Assembly: GCF_014841135.1 (NCBI RefSeq)
Contig: NZ_JACYTN010000003.1
Coordinates: 416,208-480,207 of the forward strand
Reading direction: 5' to 3'
From: Paenibacillus arenosi
GTDB taxonomy: Bacteria; Bacillota; Bacilli; Paenibacillales; Paenibacillaceae
DNA: 64,000 bases
The notes below the pieces were generated by a model. That model did not search any database and had not been told where the DNA came from. It was given only the letters and a program-made list of their open reading frames with translations. Numbering within the stretch: the first letter of the stretch is position 1; each line of letters opens with the position of its first letter. This document shows, piece after piece, positions 1 through 7,251 of the stretch. The translations under genes were made by a program, and so were the position numbers.

Positions 1-183
1 CCCGGACTACTCTGGTTCATGTTGAAATTTGTGTTTGTGGTATTTTTCTTATTTTGGCTGCGGGCAACGATGCCTCGGATCCGTGTCGATCAATTAATGA
101 GTTTCGGCTGGAAGGTACTGCTGCCGCTTGCGTTAATCAATATTTTTGTCACAGCTGCGTACATCGAGTTGTTCCTAAAGTAA
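1..183 (+). CDS. nuoH: NADH-quinone oxidoreductase subunit H, C-terminal end (partial)
   Basis: The frame is open from the window edge and ends at a TAA at 181-183, giving the last 60 residues. They read as a membrane segment followed by WLRATMPRIRVDQLMSFGWK and a final hydrophobic helix. This is the characteristic NuoH C-terminus, with its RxDQLM...GWK motif. NuoH is the membrane subunit that meets the peripheral arm at the quinone site of complex I. It is followed 70 bp downstream by nuoI, as in the usual nuo order. The N-terminus lies outside the window. Confidence 0.93.
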   Translation, partial: PGLLWFMLKFVFVVFFLFWLRATMPRIRVDQLMSFGWKVLLPLALINIFVTAAYIELFLK

Positions 184-253
184 GTGAGAGAGATCTACAA
201 ACCCGCAGCTAAAGCGGGTACACGAGGAGAACCACCGAAATGGGGGGAAGTCT

Positions 254-706
254 GTGAAAGGGTTATTCAAAGGATTGGCGGTCACGCTGAAAGCCATGAC
301 ATCCAAAAAAGTTACGTATGCCTATCCTGATGTACCGATGCAGATGCCTGAGCGATTCCGTGGAGTCCAGCATTTTGATCCTGACAAATGTATCGTTTGT
401 AACGCCTGCGCGCGTATTTGTCCTACGGACTGCATCACGCTAACTGGTAAGCCGCATCCAGACCCTACTAAGAAGGGAAAGGTTATCGATACGTACGATA
501 TTAATTTTGAAATATGCATTTTGTGCGATTTGTGTACAGAAGTATGCCCCACAGAGGCGATTATGATGACGAACAACTTTGAGCTGGCTACATACAGTCG
601 TGATACGTTGTTCAAGGATAGAGAGTGGCTAAATGCTAACGATCAGCGCATTCGCTACGACAATATTTCAATGCTTCCGAAGGGAGGTGGGAAAAAAGAT
701 GTTTGA
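254..706 (+). CDS. nuoI: NADH-quinone oxidoreductase subunit I
   Basis: This 150-residue protein carries two [4Fe-4S] ferredoxin motifs, CIVCNACARICP (about residues 46-57) and CILCDLCTEVCP (about 88-99). That is the hallmark of NuoI (TYKY), which passes electrons through clusters N6a and N6b to N2 next to the quinone pocket. The start is GTG at 254, chosen because a strong purine-rich Shine-Dalgarno (TGGGGGGAAG, 241-250) lies just before it and the translation then begins MKGLFKGLAVT, a normal NuoI N-terminus. Its end overlaps the start of nuoJ by 8 bp, which suggests translational coupling. Confidence 0.96.
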   Translation: MKGLFKGLAVTLKAMTSKKVTYAYPDVPMQMPERFRGVQHFDPDKCIVCNACARICPTDCITLTGKPHPDPTKKGKVIDTYDINFEICILCDLCTEVCPTEAIMMTNNFELATYSRDTLFKDREWLNANDQRIRYDNISMLPKGGGKKDV

Positions 707-1268
707 CCTTAGCTTTGTGTGGAATGGTCATTCGATATTATTTCTCATCTTGGCTGTATGCATCATATCAGGTGCAGTATTCATGTTGAACTTCAGCAAA
801 ATTATACACATGGTCGTATCGCTGGCCTTTACGTTTATTGGTCTAGCAGGCGTGTATGTGCTGTTGGAGGCGGAATTTGTAGCGACTGTCCAAATTCTTG
901 TCTATGCAGGGGCTATTTCCATTTTGATGATATTTGGCATCATGATGACCAAGCATGACCAGTTGGAAGAGGAACCCCGTATCCAATGGAAAGGAGTATT
1001 TGCTGCGGTGGGGTGTTTAGCTCTTTTTGTGGCTATATTTTTCGCTATTCGCAGCACTTCATTTCCAACGGCACCTGCAACGGGGCCACTTGCTGAGGAC
1101 AATACGTTGGAATTAGGAAAGCAGATCTTCACAGCACACGTCATCCCATTTGAGTTGCTGTCGGTGCTGCTAACCGTTGCTTTTATTGGGGCCATCGTTG
1201 TAGCTAAGCATGAAGATGCAGAGGAAAGTGAAGTAGTAAGCTCTCCATCTCAAAAGGAGGCGGAGTAA
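699..1268 (+). CDS. nuoJ: NADH-quinone oxidoreductase subunit J
   Basis: This is a 189-residue membrane protein with about five hydrophobic segments. It contains the NuoJ hallmark EAEFVATVQILVYAGAISIL, including the helix TMH3 region that forms a pi-bulge in complex I. The start ATG at 699 (MFDLSF) follows an AGGGAGGTGG ribosome site inside the end of nuoI. A longer reading from 633 is possible, but it would lack a ribosome site and overlap nuoI extensively. The tail is short, charged and Glu-rich. nuoK begins on the base after its stop codon. Confidence 0.95.
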   Translation: MFDLSFVWNGHSILFLILAVCIISGAVFMLNFSKIIHMVVSLAFTFIGLAGVYVLLEAEFVATVQILVYAGAISILMIFGIMMTKHDQLEEEPRIQWKGVFAAVGCLALFVAIFFAIRSTSFPTAPATGPLAEDNTLELGKQIFTAHVIPFELLSVLLTVAFIGAIVVAKHEDAEESEVVSSPSQKEAE

Positions 1269-1580
1269 ATGAGTTCAATGCTGGCCTCTTATTTAACTTT
1301 GGCTGCTATTTTATTTTGTATTGGACTATATGGGGTGTTAACGAAGCGGAGTGCTGTCATTGTATTGCTGTCGATAGAGTTGATGTTGAATGCAGTCAAC
1401 TTGAATTTGATTGCATTCTCAAAATATGGGGTTGTACCAAGCTTAAAGGGACAAGTGTTTTCGTTGTTTAATATTGCGATTGCTGCAGCAGAAGTAGCCG
1501 TTGGTATTGCCATTTTGATTGCATTGTATCGCAATCGAGCTACGACAAATGTGGATGAGTTTAATGAACTGCGAAATTAA
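1269..1580 (+). CDS. nuoK: NADH-quinone oxidoreductase subunit K
   Basis: This 103-residue protein has three transmembrane helices, the normal NuoK length. The two membrane glutamates thought to take part in proton transfer are present, in [13 protein letters not shown] and [11 protein letters not shown]. It starts with ATG directly after the nuoJ stop and uses the AAAGGAGGCGG ribosome site in the nuoJ tail. NuoK is one of the Mrp-like antiporter-related subunits of the membrane arm. The gene sits in the usual J-K-L order. Confidence 0.96.
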   Translation: MSSMLASYLTLAAILFCIGLYGVLTKRSAVIVLLSIELMLNAVNLNLIAFSKYGVVPSLKGQVFSLFNIAIAAAEVAVGIAILIALYRNRATTNVDEFNELRN

Positions 1581-1600
1581 CTGGAAAGGAGGGTGACGAT

Positions 1601-3502
1601 ATGGAGAGTGTCTATGCGCAGTATGTGTGGGCTGTTCCCATTGCTCCTTTACTTGCATTCCTTGTGCTGACGCTGATGAGATGTGTAGTTAAAGGGAGTG
1701 CGGCCTTTATTGGTGTTGGCAGCTCATTGATAGCCTGTGTCTTGTCTATTCTTATACTGCTAGAAAGACTATCGGCAAGCACAAATGTGTATACAGTGAA
1801 CGTAGAATGGTTGAGCTTCGGAGCTGTTCACTTTGAACTCGGTTATGAGTTGACTAACTTGAATGCGCTTATGCTGGTCATCGTTACAGTAGTTAGTACA
1901 CTCGTCAATCTTTATGCTAAAGGATATATGGCAGATGATGAGCGCCAAACTGTATTTTTTGCATATATAGGCTTGTTTACCTTCTCCATGCTAGGGTTGG
2001 TCATTTCACCTAACTTGCTGCAGCTGTATATATTTTGGGAGCTAGTAGGCGTATGTTCGTTTCTCTTGATCGGTTTCTGGTACGAACGTCCAGCGGCGCG
2101 TGCTGCGGCCAAGAAGGCTTTTATTATGACGAGAATCGGGGATGTCGGGCTGCTTATCGCTATTCTAATCTTGTTCTGGCACATGCCGAACCATGCGTTG
2201 GATTTTCAGTCGATTGGTCAGGTGTTTGCTAGTGTGGATACGATGTCCCAATACGGGATATCAGCAGGCTTAGCGACTTGGATCGCTTCTCTCATCTTTC
2301 TAGGAGCAATAGGGAAGTCAGGCCAGTTCCCGCTTCATACATGGCTTCCTGATGCGATGGAAGGACCGACACCCATTTCAGCGCTAATCCATGCGGCAAC
2401 GATGGTGGCGGCTGGCGTCTATTTGGTAGCTCGAACCTTTGATATTTTCCAGCTGTCTCAAACCGCAATGTTAATCGTAGCTTCAGTTGGGGGATTTACA
2501 GCGATATTTGCTGCGACGATTGCTATTGCTCAACGAGATATGAAGCGAATACTGGCTTATTCTACGGTAAGTCAATTGGGCTACATGATGCTTGCACTAG
2601 GATTGGGCGCCGTTACAGCGGGTATATTTCATCTGTTTACCCATGCATTTTTCAAGGCGCTATTGTTTCTGGGAGCAGGCAGTGTCATTCATGCGGTACA
2701 TACTCAAAATATTTTTCAAATCAACGGGCGTGGTCGCAGTATGAAAATAACAGCATGGACCTTCGCCATTGGCGCACTGGCTTTATCCGGAGTACCGCCA
2801 TTGTCTGGGTTTTGGTCGAAGGATGCGATACTGAGTGCGGCTTGGGAAAGCAACAAGCTGTTATTTGCAATTGGCGTAGTAGCCGCATTTTTGACGGCAT
2901 TTTATATGTCGAGGCTATTTTTTATCGTGTTCACAAGAGCAAAGCGTGTACATACAGAAGGTACCGATTCTCCTATTCACGAGTCACCAGCCGTGATGAC
3001 AATTCCCTTGGTTGTGCTGGCTGTACTGGCTGTGGTGGCAGGCTTTGTTTATACGCCGTTTTATAGCGGTTTCGAAACATGGATTACTGGAGTGGCGGCT
3101 AGTGACCATACGAATGTGATTGTGATCATCGTTTCTACCATTGTTGCATTGAGCGGGATTGGGCTCGGGTATTTCATCTATGGACCGAATGGGGTTCGAG
3201 AAGATCGGTGGAGCAACGTGATTAAGCCGTTATATCATCTCGTAGAGCGCAAATATTATGTGGATGAGCTGTATAAACTGTTTGCTGTCTACCCTCTCAA
3301 AGTGCTGGGAAAAGTACTTGATGTTTTCGATCGTTATATAATCGATGGGATTGTTCGGTATACGGCAAGCTGCACGGTTCAATTCGGTAAGCTGTTTACA
3401 CGGATACAAAACGGTCAATTGCAGTCATATGGCTTGCTATCGTTGTACGGTTTCTCCGCTTTATTGCTTTTGCTGCTGCTGCTCGGAAAGGGGTTGTGGT
3501 AG
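1601..3502 (+). CDS. nuoL: NADH-quinone oxidoreductase subunit L
   Basis: This is a 633-residue, many-pass antiporter-like proton-pumping subunit. It shows the conserved glutamate helix WELVGVCSFLLIGFW, the lysine/histidine helix KSGQFPLHTWLPDAMEGPTP, the following ALIHAATMVAAGVYL, and a C-terminal region with the long lateral-helix spacing typical of NuoL. GGAAAGGAGGG lies just upstream of the ATG at 1601. The stop codon abuts the nuoM start, so nuoL and nuoM are tightly coupled. Length and motif order are normal for the family. Confidence 0.97.
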   Translation: MESVYAQYVWAVPIAPLLAFLVLTLMRCVVKGSAAFIGVGSSLIACVLSILILLERLSASTNVYTVNVEWLSFGAVHFELGYELTNLNALMLVIVTVVSTLVNLYAKGYMADDERQTVFFAYIGLFTFSMLGLVISPNLLQLYIFWELVGVCSFLLIGFWYERPAARAAAKKAFIMTRIGDVGLLIAILILFWHMPNHALDFQSIGQVFASVDTMSQYGISAGLATWIASLIFLGAIGKSGQFPLHTWLPDAMEGPTPISALIHAATMVAAGVYLVARTFDIFQLSQTAMLIVASVGGFTAIFAATIAIAQRDMKRILAYSTVSQLGYMMLALGLGAVTAGIFHLFTHAFFKALLFLGAGSVIHAVHTQNIFQINGRGRSMKITAWTFAIGALALSGVPPLSGFWSKDAILSAAWESNKLLFAIGVVAAFLTAFYMSRLFFIVFTRAKRVHTEGTDSPIHESPAVMTIPLVVLAVLAVVAGFVYTPFYSGFETWITGVAASDHTNVIVIIVSTIVALSGIGLGYFIYGPNGVREDRWSNVIKPLYHLVERKYYVDELYKLFAVYPLKVLGKVLDVFDRYIIDGIVRYTASCTVQFGKLFTRIQNGQLQSYGLLSLYGFSALLLLLLLLGKGLW

Positions 3503-5116
3503 ATGATTCCATGGTTAACTTTACTTGCGTTTTCACCGCTAGTTGGGGTGTTACTGCTCAGTTTAGTGCCTTCTGATCGTGTGAAGCTGTTGCGATGTAT
3601 CGGTATTGCAGCCTCGCTGTTGCCTTTATTGCTAGCCTTCTTCATCTATGCCTATGTGAATGTTGAAGGGCAAGGTAGCAGCTTAACCGAGCGATACAAC
3701 TGGATTGCGATACCATTAAATATCGAGGCGATACAGCCTTATGTGCAGTCTTGGGCGTTCGAGATCGATTACCATTTGAGTATCGGCGGGTTGTCACTTC
3801 CGCTAGTGGTGATGACAGCGATTGTGACAGCTATGGCTGCATGGGCTTCCTTAACGATTAAGCAGCGCGTGAAGAGCTATTACATATGGTTTTTGCTGCT
3901 AGAGGTAGGTATGCTAGGTGTGTTTATGGCACGAGACTTGTTCTTATTTTTCTTATTTTTTGAATGGACACTTGTGCCGATGTTTTTCTTGATCGGGATA
4001 TGGGGGTTCGCCAAGCGAGAGAAGGCGGCCAATCGTTTCCTTGTATACAATGGTTTAGGTTCTGCCTTGCTGCTGGTAGCCTTTCTTATCCTAACTGTAA
4101 CAGCAGGTCTTGCTGTTCATGGGGATGCAGGAGCCTCGTCGCATCTCGTTTACAGCGGTGATTTGGAGCAAATGATTCGTCAGCTAGGTGATGCACAGTC
4201 GTTCGTCAATACGCTGCCTGGACCAGCCAGCAGCTTTAATCCTTTTTATTTATCGGAAGCTTGGAGAGCTACAGCTTTTATTTTGCTCCTTATCGCTTTT
4301 GGTATTAAGCTTCCGATTTTTCCTTTTCATACGTGGATGCTGCGTGTCCATGTGGAAGCTCCGACACCAGTAGTCATGCTTCACTCAGGAGTATTGCTGA
4401 AGATGGGGGCGTATGGACTGATTCAATTCGGCCTTGCCATACTCCCTCAGTCATTTGCTTCTTGGTCAACGGTACTGGCTATCATCGGTCTTGTGAACAT
4501 CGTGTATGGAGCCCTTCTTGCTTATGTACAAAAAGAACTGCGTCTCTTACTGGCTTACTCCAGCATCAGTCATATGGGATTTGTCTTACTTGGGATTGCG
4601 GCAATGAACGATATTGGCTTGCAAGGAGCTGTCTTGCAAATGGTATCGCATGGCTTTATTTCAGCCTTATTCTTCTTGTTAGTAGGCTGTTTGTTAGAAC
4701 GAACAGGTACGAGTCGTATTGATGAGCTAGGAGGATTAGCCAATCGGCTTCCGTTCTTAAGTGCATTGCTGCTGCTAGCGGGCTTAGCTTCTCTAGGGCT
4801 CCCAGGACTATCAGGATTTATGGCGGAGCTGTTATCTCTGCTAGGCTTGTATGGCCAACTGCCGTGGGCAGCCATTGCAGGAGGGCTTGGCATCATCTTG
4901 AGTGCTGTATACGTCTTGCGAGGTGTGTTGGCCATTACGTATGGGCCATTGGATATGCGATTTGCACAGCTTAAAGGTACACAAGCTGTTGAAGCATTGC
5001 CAGCTGTTGTATTAACGTTTGCCATTATTTTAATAGGTGTACTGCCAGCCGTTGTTACCATACCAATTGAGCAAGGAATAGAGCGTATGATCCACATTAT
5101 CCAGGCGGGGAGGTAA
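3503..5116 (+). CDS. nuoM: NADH-quinone oxidoreductase subunit M
   Basis: This is a 537-residue antiporter-like membrane subunit. Signature stretches are FFFEWTLVPMFFLIGIWG (key glutamate), KLPIFPFHTWMLRVHVEAPT and VVMLHSGVLLKMGAYGL (key lysine). A loop of about 60 residues near 200-260 is somewhat extended. The ATG is immediately after the nuoL stop. NuoM is one of the three large proton-pumping subunits of complex I. nuoN follows after a 4-bp gap. Confidence 0.97.
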   Translation: MIPWLTLLAFSPLVGVLLLSLVPSDRVKLLRCIGIAASLLPLLLAFFIYAYVNVEGQGSSLTERYNWIAIPLNIEAIQPYVQSWAFEIDYHLSIGGLSLPLVVMTAIVTAMAAWASLTIKQRVKSYYIWFLLLEVGMLGVFMARDLFLFFLFFEWTLVPMFFLIGIWGFAKREKAANRFLVYNGLGSALLLVAFLILTVTAGLAVHGDAGASSHLVYSGDLEQMIRQLGDAQSFVNTLPGPASSFNPFYLSEAWRATAFILLLIAFGIKLPIFPFHTWMLRVHVEAPTPVVMLHSGVLLKMGAYGLIQFGLAILPQSFASWSTVLAIIGLVNIVYGALLAYVQKELRLLLAYSSISHMGFVLLGIAAMNDIGLQGAVLQMVSHGFISALFFLLVGCLLERTGTSRIDELGGLANRLPFLSALLLLAGLASLGLPGLSGFMAELLSLLGLYGQLPWAAIAGGLGIILSAVYVLRGVLAITYGPLDMRFAQLKGTQAVEALPAVVLTFAIILIGVLPAVVTIPIEQGIERMIHIIQAGR

Positions 5117-5120
5117 GAGC

Positions 5121-6785
5121 ATGAATACACAGCTGTATCAACCGTTGCAAGGGAGCGACCTCCTGTTAATGGCACCAGAGCTGACGCTCGTCATTGCAGT
5201 TATTGTCATGTCTATCGTTGACTTGCTACTTCCTCGCCGCATCAATCGCAGTTGGATCGGTGGAATGTCTCTTACTGCGGTGCTGGTATCGCTAGGAACG
5301 GTTATTTGGACACTAGTAGATCGTTACCAAGGCGCGATTGCTGGCCATAAAGTTGGTGTGATCGAGTTATTAGGAGGCAGTTATCGGATCGATGATTTCG
5401 GGCTGCTGATAAAGGTTGTTCTGTTACTTGGAACTGCACTTGTAATCATGATAAGTATTGGCCATATTCGTGAATCTGATATTCAGCATCGTGGCGAATA
5501 CTACTATTTACTGCTGCCAGCGGTGCTTGGTGGGCTCGTACTGGTATCCTCCACTGATCTGATTACGTTATTTGTCGGTTTAGAATTGTTAAGTATTAGC
5601 TCTTACTTATTAGTGGCGATACGTAAGCGGGATCGTCGATCCACAGAGGGGGCTTATAAGTACATTGTGCTAGGCAGTACAGCATCCGCATTCATTTTGT
5701 ATGGAATGTCATTCTTATATGGGATGACAGGCACGACTCATCTTGGACAAATTGCGGAGGCGCTCGCTCAAAATGCGGGTCAATTTCTTCCTCTCCTCTA
5801 TCTCAGCCTGTTGTTTCTTCTTGTCGGTTTCGGATTCAAAATAGCTGCAGCTCCTTTCCATGCTTGGTCGCCAGATGTATATGAAGGAGCCCCAACTCCA
5901 GTTGCTGCCTTTTTATCTGTCGTATCCAAGGGTGCTGTTCTTGCCTTATTATTTCGGCTTGTATTCCATATTCTATTTGGCTTTCAGTTTGCTGGTGGGT
6001 TGGGCGACCTTTCGTCTGCGGGTGCTTTCATTAATGAGGATTTATCCCTTATCCTATTATCCATTGCAGCACTATCTATGATCGTAGGCACAACGATGGC
6101 ACTTCGACAGGTGAAGGTGAAGCGCCTTCTCGCTCTATCTGGTGTTGCTAATGCGGGCTATTTGCTTGTACCGCTAGGTTTGAATATTTTTCAACCTGCT
6201 GCATGGTATAGTTCAAACTTTTCGACATTCTGGTATTACTTGATTGCCTATGCATTTACGACTATAGGTGCTTTTGCGATTTTAGCAATTGTATGCAGAG
6301 CAACTGAGCACGAGGAGCTTAAAAGTTTTGCTGGATTGTACTATAAAGCGCCATGGCTCGCTGTAGCGATGACCATATTTGTACTGTCTCTGGCAGGTAT
6401 TCCGATTACAGCTGGATTTTTTGGAAAGCTATACATTTTGCTGGGAGCAGTTGCAACACATGCATTGTGGCTTGCCATTATTATGATGGTGACGAGTGTC
6501 ATTTCGTTTTATGTGTATTTTGGTTTTATTCGGCAAATGTTTATGCGTGACTCTGACAGTATGTCACACTCACAGACTGCCAAGGCTCAAAGTTTTGAAC
6601 TAGTATCACCCAAAGGACATGTTGGACCTGTTAGTTCTACACGTATTCACGTGTCTGTTGCTTCGGGCGCTGTGGTTGCGTTTAGTGCGGTGTCCGTCAT
6701 TATATTGGCCATTTTTCCAAACGAGTTAATGACTTGGGTAAATACGCTTCTATCTCTTGCGAACGATATTTATGCAGCTTCTTAA
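5121..6785 (+). CDS. nuoN: NADH-quinone oxidoreductase subunit N
   Basis: This 554-residue protein is the last gene of the complex I operon. It has about 14 membrane helices and the NuoN signatures GLELLSISSYLLVA and KIAAAPFHAWSPDVYEGAPT, the latter holding the conserved Lys and His. A polar insertion near residues 475-500 (SMSHSQTAKAQSF region) precedes the last helix and is longer than usual. The ATG at 5121 follows a GGGAGGTAAG ribosome site that overlaps the nuoM stop. No further nuo gene follows, and the operon ends before the structured region at 6837-6993. Confidence 0.96.
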   Translation: MNTQLYQPLQGSDLLLMAPELTLVIAVIVMSIVDLLLPRRINRSWIGGMSLTAVLVSLGTVIWTLVDRYQGAIAGHKVGVIELLGGSYRIDDFGLLIKVVLLLGTALVIMISIGHIRESDIQHRGEYYYLLLPAVLGGLVLVSSTDLITLFVGLELLSISSYLLVAIRKRDRRSTEGAYKYIVLGSTASAFILYGMSFLYGMTGTTHLGQIAEALAQNAGQFLPLLYLSLLFLLVGFGFKIAAAPFHAWSPDVYEGAPTPVAAFLSVVSKGAVLALLFRLVFHILFGFQFAGGLGDLSSAGAFINEDLSLILLSIAALSMIVGTTMALRQVKVKRLLALSGVANAGYLLVPLGLNIFQPAAWYSSNFSTFWYYLIAYAFTTIGAFAILAIVCRATEHEELKSFAGLYYKAPWLAVAMTIFVLSLAGIPITAGFFGKLYILLGAVATHALWLAIIMMVTSVISFYVYFGFIRQMFMRDSDSMSHSQTAKAQSFELVSPKGHVGPVSSTRIHVSVASGAVVAFSAVSVIILAIFPNELMTWVNTLLSLANDIYAAS

Positions 6786-6800
6786 TTCCTATATTACCGT

Positions 6801-6828
6801 TTGAATCTGCTCTATGTGGTGGTAATGA
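6801..6828 (+). promoter_or_regulatory. Possible sigma-A promoter for the structured RNA candidate
   Basis: TTGAAT (6801-6806) and TAATGA(T) (6823-6828) are separated by 16 bp. This resembles a sigma-A promoter and would start transcription near 6836, exactly at the 5' foot of the large folded element downstream of nuoN. Both boxes deviate from consensus. Confidence 0.35.
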
Positions 6829-6836
6829 TAAGTAGC

Positions 6837-6993
6837 TAAAGCAGCAGCCTGAACACACGGATAGTACGTCCGATAAGAGGATGCTCGATCATCCTTTCAA
6901 GATTCGTTGAATGATCTGCTGACCCAAGTAGGGTACATGAATGGTTTCGTTCAACTGATGCAGCCCGTACTACGATGTGATTCAGGCTTTTTG
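6837..6993 (+). ncRNA. Structured RNA candidate downstream of nuoN (unidentified)
   Basis: The 466-bp gap between nuoN and the next gene holds a folded element. AGCCTGAA (6846-6853) pairs with TTCAGGCT (6981-6988), CACA with TGTG, and TAGTACG (6862-6868) with CGTACTA (6966-6972). This gives a long stem closing an inner region of about 95 nt. Inside are a hairpin AGGATG/CATCCT and a longer arm GTTGAA/TTCAAC that itself holds ACCC/GGGT. The 3' foot runs into TTTTT, as in an intrinsic terminator. A sigma-A-like promoter lies just upstream. It matches no RNA class I can name: it is not S-box, T-box, tmRNA or SRP RNA. It could be a free small RNA or only an elaborate nuo terminator. Confidence 0.45.
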
Positions 6994-7067
6994 CTGTGAT
7001 TTGATTTTTGGAAGAAAAAATAAATTACTACCACATTTTGAAAGAAAGAGTATGGTGCTTGGCAATA

Positions 7068-7076
7068 TGATATAAT
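7068..7076 (+). promoter_or_regulatory. Extended -10 promoter upstream of the S8 protease gene
   Basis: TGATATAAT is a perfect extended -10 box (TGnTATAAT). No good -35 is seen at 16-18 bp, as is common for extended -10 promoters. Transcription would start near 7083 and leave a leader of about 170 nt before the protease gene. Confidence 0.5.
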
Positions 7077-7251
7077 GATGCCTATTCTTAACGATTCATG
7101 CCAGATGAAAGCTGTATAGCAGGACTATCGTACTAAAATCGCAGTGGCAGACAGGATTGAGAGATGTTGTGAAGAATGGTTACGTATGTGAATTAGGTAG
7201 GTATTTTTGAAATAGGGAATATCGGTTAGAACATCATGGGAAGTGAAATCA

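Noticed and set aside
6837..6993. Naming the folded element after nuoN as 6S RNA or another known RNA
   Set aside because: It has a branched interior rather than a rod with one central bubble, and I could not match conserved sequence of any known class.
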